A stretch of DNA of 64,000 bases from RGIG426 sp045639905 (GTDB lineage Bacteria > Bacillota > Clostridia > Oscillospirales > Acutalibacteraceae), in contig JAZUDZ010000023.1 of assembly GCA_045639905.1 (NCBI GenBank), positions 74,576 through 138,575 on the forward strand, given 5' to 3'. Below are positions 34,156-42,510 of this stretch, piece by piece (within the stretch, counting starts at the first letter, position 1; the number at the start of each line of letters is the position of its first letter). The translations under genes were made by a program, and so were the position numbers. Below the pieces are notes generated by a model. That model had not been told where the DNA came from and did no database searches. It saw nothing but the letters and a program-made list of their open reading frames with translations.

Positions 34156-34713
34156 ATGATTTCTGCAGGCGATTTTCGCAATGGTGTAACATTCGATATG
34201 GATGGAACCGTTTATCAAATTGTTGAATTCCAACATGTTAAACCGGGTAAAGGCGCTGCCTTTGTTCGTACCAAGGTCCGCAACGTTATCACCGGTGGTG
34301 TTGTTGAGAAGACCTTCAACCCGAATGATAAATACCCGACCGCTTACATTGAACGTAAAGAAATGGAATACTCTTACAGTGATGGTGATTTGTACTATTT
34401 CATGGATCCCGAATCTTATGAGCTCGTTCCGCTTAACAAGGAGTTGCTTGGCGACAACTTCCGCTTTGTGAAAGAAAATATGGTTTGCCGTATTGCTTCC
34501 TACAAGGGAAATGTTTTCGGCGTTGAACCGCCGAACTTTGTCGAACTTCAGGTTACCAAAACCGATCCTGGTTTCAAAGGCGATACCGCTACCAACGCTA
34601 CCAAACCGGCCACCTTGGAAACCGGCGCTGAAGTTCGTGTCCCGCTCTTTATTGATGAAGGCGAAATGATTCGTATCGATACTCGTACCGGCGAATACAT
34701 GGAACGCGCCTAA
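34156..34713 (+). CDS. efp: Elongation factor P
   Basis: EF-P relieves ribosome stalling at polyproline stretches. The 185-residue protein has three beta-barrel domains. The loop KPGKGAAF places a lysine at position 32, matching the Bacillus-type EF-P that is 5-aminopentanol-modified at Lys32; the modification itself cannot be seen. C-terminal PLFIDEGEMIRIDTRTGEYMERA is canonical. Several proteins in this window (the HtrA tail, the PAPAPVKPE repeat protein) contain Pro-Pro motifs that would need it. Confidence 0.97.
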   Translation: MISAGDFRNGVTFDMDGTVYQIVEFQHVKPGKGAAFVRTKVRNVITGGVVEKTFNPNDKYPTAYIERKEMEYSYSDGDLYYFMDPESYELVPLNKELLGDNFRFVKENMVCRIASYKGNVFGVEPPNFVELQVTKTDPGFKGDTATNATKPATLETGAEVRVPLFIDEGEMIRIDTRTGEYMERA

Positions 34714-34737
34714 AAGATTATCTAAGGAGGATTTGTT

Positions 34738-35187
34738 ATGACAAGTTCTGAAAAAGTTGCTTACATCAAAGGTTTGGCCGAAGGAATGAAAATCGACGAT
34801 TCCACCAACGAAGGCAAATTGCTTCTTAACATCTTGGATGTTCTCGAGGATATCACCTTGGATATGGAAGATATCGAAGATGGTTTGGTAGAACTTTCTG
34901 AGCAGGTTGACGCCGTTGACGAAGATTTAGATTCCTTGGAAGAAGTTGTCTACGAAGACATTCTCGGTGACGATGACGACTGCGATTGCGGTTGTGACTG
35001 CTGTGATGGCGACGAGTTCTATGAAGTAGAATGCCCGCTCTGCAACACAGAGTTTGAAGTTGACGAAGAATCTCTTATCAATGGCGAGGTTGAATGTCCG
35101 AACTGCGGCGAACTCCTCACCTATGACTTCGATTGCTGCGAAGAAGGTTGCGATTGCGGCTGTGATTGCTGCGGCGAAGAAGAATAA
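34738..35187 (+). CDS. Acidic Cys-rich zinc-ribbon protein (CD1247-like)
   Basis: The 149-residue protein starts with a conserved helical domain (SSEKVAYIKGLAEGMKIDD) resembling the CD1247 N-terminal domain of Clostridia, followed by an acidic coiled coil. Then come two dense Cys clusters (DCDCGCDCCDGDE and EGCDCGCDCCGEEE) flanking a CPLC...CPNC zinc ribbon (about 98-122). It is extremely acidic. It follows efp by 24 bases, a common placement. Function is unknown; metal binding is likely. Confidence 0.8.
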   Translation: MTSSEKVAYIKGLAEGMKIDDSTNEGKLLLNILDVLEDITLDMEDIEDGLVELSEQVDAVDEDLDSLEEVVYEDILGDDDDCDCGCDCCDGDEFYEVECPLCNTEFEVDEESLINGEVECPNCGELLTYDFDCCEEGCDCGCDCCGEEE

Positions 35188-35196
35188 TTCTGCGTT

Positions 35197-35230
35197 AAAA
35201 ACGGTATAGCCATGGGCTATACCGTTTTTT
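35197..35230 (+). terminator. Terminator after the efp operon
   Basis: A 15-bp perfect stem (35197-35211 with 35215-35229) with 3-base loop and a T6 run. Confidence 0.85.
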
Positions 35231-35249
35231 GTTATAAGGGGGGATTTTT

Positions 35250-35972
35250 ATGATTCAAATTGATCATATTTCCAAGTCATTTCAAAGCGGTGTCCTGGCC
35301 GTCGACGATTTAAGTCTTACCGTCAACAACGGTGAAATTGTTGGCTTCGTCGGACCAAACGGCGCCGGAAAAACAACAACACTCAAGGTTATGACCGGAA
35401 TATTAAAACCGGATAAAGGTTCCGTTCTGATTAACGGCATCGATCTTCAAAAAAAGCCTCTCGATGCCAAACAGGAAATCGGCTACATTGCGGACAGCCC
35501 GGACATGTTTTTGCGACTTAAGGGCATTGAATTTTTAAATTTGATTTCCGATATTTATAAAATTCCGACTGATATACGCAAAACCCGTATTAAGGAGTTT
35601 GCCGAACGTTTTGAACTTTCAGATGTATTGGGTGAAAAAATGCAGGGCTACTCCCATGGTATGCGTCAAAAGATGATGGTCATGGGAGCCCTTGTTCACA
35701 ACCCGGCCGTTTGGATTTTAGACGAACCCTTAATAGGGCTGGATCCAAAATCAGCGCACAACTTAAAAACCATGATGCGTGAGCACGCTGATGCGGGCAA
35801 CTCCGTTCTTTTCTCGACGCATGTCCTGGAAGTAGCAGAGAAACTTTGTGACAAAATTATTATCATCAACCACGGAAAAGCCATTTATTATGGAACCTTG
35901 GAAGCTTTGGCCGACCAGTATCCGGGCAAAGATTTTGAAGCCATTTTCTTGGAGATGACCGAACATGAATAA
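35250..35972 (+). CDS. ABC transporter ATP-binding protein
   Basis: The 240-residue ATPase has Walker A GPNGAGKTT (about 36), Q-loop region, signature YSHGMRQKM (about 134), Walker B VWILDEPLIGLDP (about 155) and the switch His in STHVLEVAEK. It resembles EcsA/bacitracin-type exporter ATPases that pair with membrane permeases. The last 8 bases overlap the permease gene, so both are made together. Transported substrate is unknown. Confidence 0.93.
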   Translation: MIQIDHISKSFQSGVLAVDDLSLTVNNGEIVGFVGPNGAGKTTTLKVMTGILKPDKGSVLINGIDLQKKPLDAKQEIGYIADSPDMFLRLKGIEFLNLISDIYKIPTDIRKTRIKEFAERFELSDVLGEKMQGYSHGMRQKMMVMGALVHNPAVWILDEPLIGLDPKSAHNLKTMMREHADAGNSVLFSTHVLEVAEKLCDKIIIINHGKAIYYGTLEALADQYPGKDFEAIFLEMTEHE

Positions 35973-37644
35973 TTATTTTTCGCTTACCAAAACCTTTTTG
36001 GGTTCCGTGGGCATGAGTGAAGGCCAGGATAAAAAGAGAAAACGGTTTATCGCATTTTTAGCAGCATTGGTTGTGTTACTTGTTTTGCTTCCGGCCTGTA
36101 TAGCTGTTTGCATTTACACCTCCACCTTGACAAGTATGTTGATGCATGCGGAAAATTATACCGAATGCTATGCTATGGGCGTTGAAATGATGTACCATAT
36201 CATTTGTATCTTTACAATTGTATTTGGGATAACCGTTGTAACCAATGTGTTTTATTTCTCCAGCGACATTCAGTTTCTTCTTCCATGGCCCCTCCGTGCC
36301 TCCAAAATCGTCGCCTCCAAATTCACGGCCTGTGTTTTGATTGAAACGGTTATGCAGGTATTGCTGGTAGCATCTTGTACAATCGGTTATTATTTTTCCG
36401 TTCAGCCATATCCAATAGAAATGGTCTACGCCATTCCCTGCATTTTGACCTTGTCCATTCTCCCCATGGCCTATTGCGGCATTATTACCATTTTGGTTAT
36501 GGGATTAACACGTTTCATTCGAAACAAGGATGTTATGCAACGGATTACCGTCGGTCTTCTTGCGGTTTTGCTTTTGCTTTTCGTCGGATCAATCGGCCGC
36601 TTGCGCGGTGTTGATATGCTGGCTTATGCAGAAGCCATGATTTCAGGAGATACGTCGATTTTCCGCACGTTGGATTGCATTTTTCCGAATGTTTACTTTT
36701 TCACCAGATTGGTGGCCACCGGCAAACCCATTTATTTGCTGTGGTATGTTTTAGTCAACATCGGGGTAATCGTTCTTTTGCTGATTGTTGCGGAACTACT
36801 GTATTTCAAGGGAATTTTAAGACTGCTTTCCGGGACGAATAAAAAAGAGTCCTCCTCACTAGATATTCTGATGGACAAGCCCCGTATGCACACCCCGTTT
36901 ACAGCCTGTTTTTTAAAGGAAATTCGCATTTTACTACGCACCCCCACATTCTTTACCCATTGCATACTGGCAAACTTCATTTGGCCGATTTTTGCTTTTG
37001 CCGCATGGAAACTTCAACCGAATCCCGTCACCCTGTCAAGCATCAGCGAAAATTATGCAAATGGGAGCCTGAAAACCCGTATGCTGTTCCTCCTTGGGAT
37101 TGTCGTTCTTTCCATGGTGGTCGGTGCTATGAACAGTATCAGCGCCAGCGCGTTTTCTCGGGAAGGAAAACACTTTTCCTTTATGAAATATATTCCGGTC
37201 CCCTATCATATCCAGTGGGAATCGAAACTGTGGATCGGTGTCCTATTTCCATTGCTTGCAGTCCTGATTTTCTTCGTTCCGTTTTGTATATTGGTTCATA
37301 TCCCGTTTATTTCCGTCCTTCTATACTGTATCATCAGTTTCTTCTCCATTTTACTGGTTGCTCAAATCGGTTTGCTGATTGACTCCAATCAACCGAAACT
37401 GATTTGGGACGATGAGCTGAATGCCTTACGGGAGAATTACAATAACTTTTTTGCAATGGCCGTCGCCATTTTACTGGCAGCTGTTTTCGGATTTGGCGGC
37501 TATTGGCTCTTGTCAAAAAAACTTCTCTCTTTTTCGATGTGTGGTATATTGATTACCGCCTTGCTTTTTCTCTTAAACCTGCTGGTATATATGAGCATAC
37601 GACATAAAATATCAATTAACATAGCCACACAGGAAGAAGCGTAA
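35965..37644 (+). CDS. ABC transporter permease, large multi-span type
   Basis: The 559-residue membrane protein has about 12 predicted spans in two blocks (about 25-290 and 330-550) joined by a charged cytoplasmic loop (NKKESSSLDILMDKPRM, about 292-308). It resembles the putative ABC exporter permease family related to EcsB/ABC_tran_2 proteins. It overlaps its ATPase by 8 bases and is followed by a strong terminator. No substrate clue exists in the neighbours. Confidence 0.82.
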   Translation: MNNYFSLTKTFLGSVGMSEGQDKKRKRFIAFLAALVVLLVLLPACIAVCIYTSTLTSMLMHAENYTECYAMGVEMMYHIICIFTIVFGITVVTNVFYFSSDIQFLLPWPLRASKIVASKFTACVLIETVMQVLLVASCTIGYYFSVQPYPIEMVYAIPCILTLSILPMAYCGIITILVMGLTRFIRNKDVMQRITVGLLAVLLLLFVGSIGRLRGVDMLAYAEAMISGDTSIFRTLDCIFPNVYFFTRLVATGKPIYLLWYVLVNIGVIVLLLIVAELLYFKGILRLLSGTNKKESSSLDILMDKPRMHTPFTACFLKEIRILLRTPTFFTHCILANFIWPIFAFAAWKLQPNPVTLSSISENYANGSLKTRMLFLLGIVVLSMVVGAMNSISASAFSREGKHFSFMKYIPVPYHIQWESKLWIGVLFPLLAVLIFFVPFCILVHIPFISVLLYCIISFFSILLVAQIGLLIDSNQPKLIWDDELNALRENYNNFFAMAVAILLAAVFGFGGYWLLSKKLLSFSMCGILITALLFLLNLLVYMSIRHKISINIATQEEA

Positions 37645-37648
37645 AGTA

Positions 37649-37677
37649 AAAGACTCGATGTAAAACATCGAGTCTTT
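37649..37677. terminator. Bidirectional terminator between ABC permease and dut
   Basis: A 13-bp perfect stem (37649-37661 with 37665-37677), 3-base loop, T runs on both sides, between convergent genes. Confidence 0.85.
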
Positions 37678-37690
37678 CTTCTTATACATA

Positions 37691-38188
37691 TTATTTGCCG
37701 GTGCTTCCGAACCCTCCGTTACGGCTGGAAGTGGTTGCATCATCAACCGTAATTCCAAAGGGAAGAAAGATTCCTTGAGCAAAAGCATCTCCGGCTTTTA
37801 GGTCAACTGTCTTTCCGCTGTGCGTATCGTTGGTTATTTTGATGAATATATGTCCTTCATTGTCGGAATAATAGTAGTCGCTATCAATGATACCAACCGT
37901 ATTATCCAGCTGCAAACGATACTTAAATCCAAGTCCGCTGCGAGGGAATATTTGAAGAACCCATCCTTCTTCCATCTTCGCGCGAATACCGGTCGGAATC
38001 TTTGCGGTTTCTCCGGGCGCAAGATGAATATCACAGGGAGTACGGAAATCGTATCCGGCCGAGCCGGTTGTAGCCCGTTTCGGAAGAACCAAATCATCAT
38101 AGCCGGTCGGCTCGGTTCCGAATGTATCCTTCCATGCTTCGGCAAACTGTTTTAAAGAGACTTTTTCAAATTGCGCAATTGCGTTCAT
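37691..38188 (-). CDS. dut: dUTP diphosphatase
   Basis: Dut hydrolyses dUTP to dUMP, preventing uracil in DNA and feeding thymidylate synthesis. The 165-residue protein has trimeric dUTPase motifs: SAGYDF (I), PRSGLGFKYRLQL (II/III region), NTVGIIDSDYY, GDAFAQGIF (IV) and the C-terminal GGFGSTGK (V). A 25-residue N-terminal extension precedes motif I. It overlaps the topA stop by 4 bases, an unusual but clear coupling. Confidence 0.95.
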   Translation of the reverse strand: MNAIAQFEKVSLKQFAEAWKDTFGTEPTGYDDLVLPKRATTGSAGYDFRTPCDIHLAPGETAKIPTGIRAKMEEGWVLQIFPRSGLGFKYRLQLDNTVGIIDSDYYYSDNEGHIFIKITNDTHSGKTVDLKAGDAFAQGIFLPFGITVDDATTSSRNGGFGSTGK

Positions 38189-40272
38189 TTCTTGCTCTTT
38201 CCTTTCGCAGTTTTATATCCGCATCCCTCGGTGATGCATTCCAAACCGCTATTCTTACCCTTTGTATAGAACAGCGTTTTTCCACACTGCGGACAAAGTT
38301 CTCCACTGGGTTCTTTCCATGTGCTGAACTGACATTTCGGATAATTGCTGCATCCATAGAAACGACGTCCTTTTTTCGAACGCTGCTGCATAATATTGCC
38401 ACCGCAAATCGGACAAACTCCTTCTGTTTTTTCAGCCAGTCGTTTGGTCGTTTTGCATTCCGGATATCCGGGACAGGCTAAGAACTTTCCGTAACGTCCG
38501 GTTTTAATCACCATATGACGGCCGCAATTTTCGCAAATCTCGTCGGTTTCAATTTCCGGAACCTTCAAACGATCTTCGTTAACGGACTGCTCAGCAGAAG
38601 CCAAATTCTTTTCGAAACCCTTGTAGAAGGCTTTCAGTACCTGAACCCATTCGTTTTTACCGGTTTCAATTTTATCCAGGTTTTCCTCCATTCCGGCTGT
38701 AAATTTCACATCTACAATTTGCGGGAACTGTTCGGAAAGCCAACTGGTGGTCACTTCTCCGAGAGGAGTCGGAATAAAAGATTTTCCGGAACGTTCAATA
38801 TATTCACGATCCAAAATGGTACGAATTGTCGGAGCATAGGTAGACGGACGACCGATACCGTTTTCTTCCATTGCTTTAACCAGAGAAGCCTCTGTATATC
38901 TTGCCGGCGGCTGTGTAAAGTGCTGGTTTTTCTCCAATTTCTTCAGGAAGAGCTCCTGTCCTTCTTTCAAATCCGGAAGAATTGTGTTCTTTTCATCTTC
39001 TTCATCCTTGGTCTCTTCATACAAAACCGTGAAACCGTCAAAGTCCACAACATAGCCGGAAGCTTTAAAAACGTACTCGCCGGAGGCAATATCCATTTGG
39101 CAGGTCTTTTGCACACAATTGGCCATCAAGCTGGCAATAAAGCGTTCCCAAATCAGTTTGTAAAGTTTGTACTGGTCGGAAGTAACAGACCCCTTCACCT
39201 GTGCCGGTGTAATATTCGGCATGGTCGGGCGAATCGCCTCGTGCGCATCCTGAGCGCCTTTGCGGGCCTTAAAGTAACGCGGTTTATCCGGCAAATACTC
39301 TTTCCCGTAGTTTTTGGCAATAAACGCATTGCCTTCTGCACGCGCATCCTCGGAAATACGAAGAGAATCGGTACGCATATAGGTAATCAAACCAACCGCT
39401 CCGATTTCCGGAAGGGTAACACCTTCATAAAGCTCCTGTGCGGCCATCATGGTTCGATGCGTTTCAAATCCCAGTTTTCGGTTTGCTTCCTGCTGAAGAG
39501 TCGATGTAACAAACGGCGGAGCAGGACTGACATTCCGCTTACCGTTTTTAATGGACTTTACATAGAAAGAAGCACCATTTAAAGCCGCGGCAAGTTCCGT
39601 AGCATGCTTCTCATCGGAAATTTTGATTTTCTTATCGGTTCCGTAGAACTTGGCCGGGAAAGACTTTCCACGGGCAGTGGTGGCAAACATTCCATCCAGC
39701 GTCCAGTATTCTTCACTTTTAAAAGCTCGAATCTCTTCCTCACGGTCAATAATCAGTTTTACCGTGGAAGACTGCACACGTCCGGCAGAGAGTCCTTTTC
39801 TGATTTTTTTCCAAAGGAACGGACTGATTTTATAACCGACAACACGGTCCAAAATACGACGGGCCTGCTGTGCATCAACCAAATCCATATCAATGCAACG
39901 AGGGTTTTTCATTCCGTTTACAATACCGTTCTTGGTAATTTCGTTAAATGTAACGCGGTTTTGATCCTTCAAATCCACGCCCAAAGTCTGTGCCAAATGC
40001 CAGGAAATGGCTTCTCCTTCACGGTCCGGGTCAGCCGCCAGCAATACTTTGTCTGCCGCTGCAGCTTTTTCCTTTAACTCGCGAATCAAGACAGACTTGC
40101 CTGCAATCGGAACGTATTGCGGTGCAAAATCCTTCTCAATATTCACTCCGAGTAATGTTTTCGGCAAATCTCGAATGTGGCCTTTTGAAGCAGCCACTTC
40201 ATACTCGGGGCCTAAATATTTCTGAATTGTCTTTGCTTTGGAAGGAGACTCAACAATAACAAGAATTGACAT
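38185..40272 (-). CDS. topA: DNA topoisomerase I
   Basis: TopA relaxes negative supercoils by cutting one DNA strand through a tyrosine. The 695-residue protein has a Toprim domain (about 1-115, VESPSKAKTIQKYLG and AADPDREGEAISWH), the active-site Tyr in VGLITYMRTDSLRIS (about 299), and three C-terminal Cys4 zinc ribbons (about 575-690: CENCGRHM, CPICGGN, CPQCGKT with their CPGYPEC/CSNYPKC partners). Normal length. It is coupled to dut. Confidence 0.97.
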   Translation of the reverse strand: MSILVIVESPSKAKTIQKYLGPEYEVAASKGHIRDLPKTLLGVNIEKDFAPQYVPIAGKSVLIRELKEKAAAADKVLLAADPDREGEAISWHLAQTLGVDLKDQNRVTFNEITKNGIVNGMKNPRCIDMDLVDAQQARRILDRVVGYKISPFLWKKIRKGLSAGRVQSSTVKLIIDREEEIRAFKSEEYWTLDGMFATTARGKSFPAKFYGTDKKIKISDEKHATELAAALNGASFYVKSIKNGKRNVSPAPPFVTSTLQQEANRKLGFETHRTMMAAQELYEGVTLPEIGAVGLITYMRTDSLRISEDARAEGNAFIAKNYGKEYLPDKPRYFKARKGAQDAHEAIRPTMPNITPAQVKGSVTSDQYKLYKLIWERFIASLMANCVQKTCQMDIASGEYVFKASGYVVDFDGFTVLYEETKDEEDEKNTILPDLKEGQELFLKKLEKNQHFTQPPARYTEASLVKAMEENGIGRPSTYAPTIRTILDREYIERSGKSFIPTPLGEVTTSWLSEQFPQIVDVKFTAGMEENLDKIETGKNEWVQVLKAFYKGFEKNLASAEQSVNEDRLKVPEIETDEICENCGRHMVIKTGRYGKFLACPGYPECKTTKRLAEKTEGVCPICGGNIMQQRSKKGRRFYGCSNYPKCQFSTWKEPSGELCPQCGKTLFYTKGKNSGLECITEGCGYKTAKGKSKK

Positions 40273-40331
40273 CCTTTTAACTTATCCTTTCATTGCGTGA
40301 CGCATTATTTACAAACTCATTTTAACGGGGT

Positions 40332-41117
40332 TCATCCCATTAGTTCCCACATGGTAAGACACGCTGCCACCGCTGCATTCAACGACTCAGCACGACCCTT
40401 CATGGGAATGGTAATCGCCATGCCGCAGGCCGTTATGGTCTTTTCCCGTAGGCCGTTGGCCTCATTACCGACTAAACAAATCGCTCCATCGGCAAAGGAC
40501 AGCGAAGTAATCGGAACTGCCTCAGGATTCGGAACACAGGCATATGTTTTAAACCCCTGCTCATTCCATTTCGGAAGCACTTCCTCAAAAGTATCGATGC
40601 GAATAATGGGAAGACGAAACACACCACCCATACTGGCACGAATTACTTTTGCATTTTCCGGATCACAACATCCGGAGGACAAAATAAGCGCAGAAACACC
40701 CAAAGCTTCTGCCGTTCGGATAATCGTCCCCAAATTTCCGGGGTCCTGAATATCCTCTAAAGCCAAATACCGATTGCTTGGCTGCAAAGTATCCGCACCG
40801 TTTTGCGCCTCGATATGCTTACAAATACAAAATATCCCCTGTGGAGATTTTGTATCACTGAGAGATTTTGCAATCTCGTCGGTAATCTCAAACGCGTGAT
40901 TGGCTACAGACAACACCGCTGTCAGCTGCAACTCGTATTTTGTCTTGGCAAATGCGGTATAGAAACAGGTTTCCACCCGGACTCCGGAAGATACGGCATC
41001 TTGACACAGTCTGGCCCCCTCCAAAAAAAAGAAGCCGGTGGAACGTCGTTCGGAAGCGTCCGAAATCAATTTTTTTGCCTGTTTTATTTGTGCATTTTCG
41101 CGACTGGAAATGATCAT
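40332..41117 (-). CDS. SpoU/TrmH family RNA 2'-O-methyltransferase
   Basis: The 261-residue protein has an N-terminal substrate-binding domain (SRENAQIKQAKKLISDASER...) and a C-terminal SPOUT knot: LALEDIQDPGNLGTIIRTAEALG (motif 1, about 136), ICLVGNEANGLRE (motif 2, about 213) and MKGRAESLNAAVAACL (motif 3, about 240). It methylates a ribose in 23S rRNA (RlmB-like) or confers TsnR-like modification; the exact site is not readable. It lies downstream of rplT on the same strand. Confidence 0.92.
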   Translation of the reverse strand: MIISSRENAQIKQAKKLISDASERRSTGFFFLEGARLCQDAVSSGVRVETCFYTAFAKTKYELQLTAVLSVANHAFEITDEIAKSLSDTKSPQGIFCICKHIEAQNGADTLQPSNRYLALEDIQDPGNLGTIIRTAEALGVSALILSSGCCDPENAKVIRASMGGVFRLPIIRIDTFEEVLPKWNEQGFKTYACVPNPEAVPITSLSFADGAICLVGNEANGLREKTITACGMAITIPMKGRAESLNAAVAACLTMWELMG

Positions 41118-41163
41118 TTTTTCCGCTTCCCTCCGCCATTTTTCTCATTCATAGGAATGACAC

Positions 41164-41195
41164 GTCCGTCGATAGAGCATTCTCTACCGACGGAC
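41164..41195 (-). terminator. Hairpin after rplT
   Basis: A 14-bp stem with one mismatch (41164-41177 with 41182-41195). In the minus direction it is not followed by a T run, so it may be a weak terminator or an RNA processing/stability hairpin. Confidence 0.45.
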
Positions 41196-41203
41196 ATTTT
41201 CGT

Positions 41204-41560
41204 TTACTTTAAGGCATCTTTTGCCTGATTGCAAAGAGCGGTAAAAGCAGCTGCATCGCTGATGGCGATTTCAGAAAGCATTTTACGGTTCAAGGTGATA
41301 CCGGCCTTTTTGAGACCATTCATCAAAGTAGAATAGTTCATTCCATTCATTTTGGCACCGGCAGAAATACGGGTGATCCACAAACGACGGAAATCACGTT
41401 TACGCTGTTTACGACCAATATATGCATACTGACCGGATTTCATAACAGCCTGTTTAGCAGTACGGAAAAGCTTAGATTTACCGGCATAGTAACCTTTTGC
41501 CAGTTTCATTACTTTCTTTCTTCTTTTGCGCGTCATCATTGCGCCTTTAACACGAGCCAT
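41204..41560 (-). CDS. rplT: 50S ribosomal protein L20
   Basis: The 118-residue protein begins MARVKGAMMTRKRRKKVMKLAKGYYAGKS-type sequence and contains RDFRRLWITRISAGAKMNGMNYS, the L20 globular signature. L20 is essential early in 50S assembly and in Firmicutes binds its own leader to repress the infC-rpmI-rplT operon. It ends that operon, 21 bases after rpmI. Confidence 0.98.
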   Translation of the reverse strand: MARVKGAMMTRKRRKKVMKLAKGYYAGKSKLFRTAKQAVMKSGQYAYIGRKQRKRDFRRLWITRISAGAKMNGMNYSTLMNGLKKAGITLNRKMLSEIAISDAAAFTALCNQAKDALK

Positions 41561-41581
41561 GTCTTATTTCCTCCCTTATTC

Positions 41582-41779
41582 TTATTTGTACGGGATCATG
41601 CGTTTGACGGCCGCTGTATTGGTGCCATCGGCAACGACGACCTTACGCAGGTTTCTCTTACGTTTGGTGGATTTTTTGTTCAAGATGTGCGATTTATAAG
41701 CCTGAGCGCGACGGACTTTGCCATTTTTGCTGAGCTTAAAGCGTTTTTTCGCACCGCTATGGGTTTTCAGTTTCGGCAT
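41582..41779 (-). CDS. rpmI: 50S ribosomal protein L35
   Basis: The 65-residue basic protein (MPKLKTHSGAKKRFKLSKNG, ending AAVKRMIPYK) is L35. It sits between infC and rplT with short gaps and a clear AAGGAGG site, the standard operon order. Confidence 0.98.
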   Translation of the reverse strand: MPKLKTHSGAKKRFKLSKNGKVRRAQAYKSHILNKKSTKRKRNLRKVVVADGTNTAAVKRMIPYK

Positions 41780-41803
41780 AACTATATCCTCCTTAAGGTT
41801 TAA

Positions 41804-42322
41804 TTACTTATTTCCTTTCGGCCCCAAGAACATCATCATATGACGACCTTCCATTTTGGCCGGTTTATCCACATTTGCGAACTCTTCACAAGCCGCCGAG
41901 AAACGATCCATCATATCCTGTCCGATTTCCGGATGTCCCATCTCACGACCTCTGAAGCGAATACTGACCTTAACTTTGTGACCTTCGTTAATAAACTTGG
42001 TTGCCTGTCTCACCTTTGTGTTGAAGTCGGCAACATCAGTATTCAAACCTAAGCGAACCTCTTTGGTTTCCAAAACCTTTTGGTTCTTACGCTGTTCTTT
42101 TTCGCGTTTTGCTTTTTCATATTTGAATTTACTGTAATCCATGATTCTGCAAACAGGCGGTTGGCCGTTCGGGGCAATCTTAACCAGGTCAAGACCTTCC
42201 TCGTCTGCGATTTTTTGAGCCTCTGCAGCAGACATAACACCAATCTGCTCACCTTCGGCACCAATCAAGCGGATTTCTGCGTCTCGGATTTCCTCGTTGA
42301 TTTCCAAATCTTTCGTAGCGAT
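41804..42322 (-). CDS. infC: Translation initiation factor IF-3, AUC start
   Basis: IF-3 binds the 30S subunit and proofreads the start codon. The protein (ATKDLEINEEIRDAEIRLIG... to MMMFLGPKGNK) is full length, 172 residues, if it starts at ATC at 42322-42320, placed 9 bases after GGAGG. There is no ATG, GTG or TTG at suitable spacing; an in-frame ATG at 42379 would add 19 residues encoded by the attenuator hairpin. An AUU/AUC start is known for infC and lets IF-3 repress its own translation. First gene of infC-rpmI-rplT. Confidence 0.92.
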   Translation of the reverse strand: MATKDLEINEEIRDAEIRLIGAEGEQIGVMSAAEAQKIADEEGLDLVKIAPNGQPPVCRIMDYSKFKYEKAKREKEQRKNQKVLETKEVRLGLNTDVADFNTKVRQATKFINEGHKVKVSIRFRGREMGHPEIGQDMMDRFSAACEEFANVDKPAKMEGRHMMMFLGPKGNK

Positions 42323-42345
42323 GTTCAAACACCTCCAAAATGATA

Positions 42346-42376
42346 TGCAAAAAACGCGGACAAAATGCCCGCGTTT
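42346..42376 (-). promoter_or_regulatory. Leader attenuator (L20-leader-like) upstream of infC
   Basis: In the leader, 24 bases before the infC ribosome site region, an 8-bp GC-rich stem (42369-42376 with 42352-42359) is followed on the minus strand by TTTTTT. It is a terminator before the coding region of a ribosomal operon, as in the Bacillus L20 leader. An upstream element ACCTG...CAGGT and GAGG-type segments could form the competing structure. Confidence 0.65.
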
Positions 42377-42481
42377 CATTACCTCACAGTATTCTCACCA
42401 AGGAGAAAAACAAGTATTAACCTGACAAGAACGGAATCTGCAGGTGAAAGCGGGTGCTTTTCTTTGTTTTATTGCTTCGTT

Positions 42482-42510
42482 ATTATATCAGCCGTCTGTT
42501 TTGTTGTCAA
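42482..42510 (-). promoter_or_regulatory. Consensus sigmaA promoter of infC-rpmI-rplT
   Basis: Minus strand TTGACA (42510-42505) and TATAAT (42487-42482), spacer exactly 17 bases; leader about 150 bases. The -35 lies within the end of the preceding membrane-protein gene. Confidence 0.88.

Noticed and set aside
38515..39582. A 355-codon plus-strand frame opposite topA
   Set aside because: Shadow of topA; no initiation signals.
42323..42379. ATG at 42379 as the infC start
   Set aside because: It would encode 19 extra residues across the attenuator hairpin, unlike any IF-3, and ignores the well-spaced ATC.
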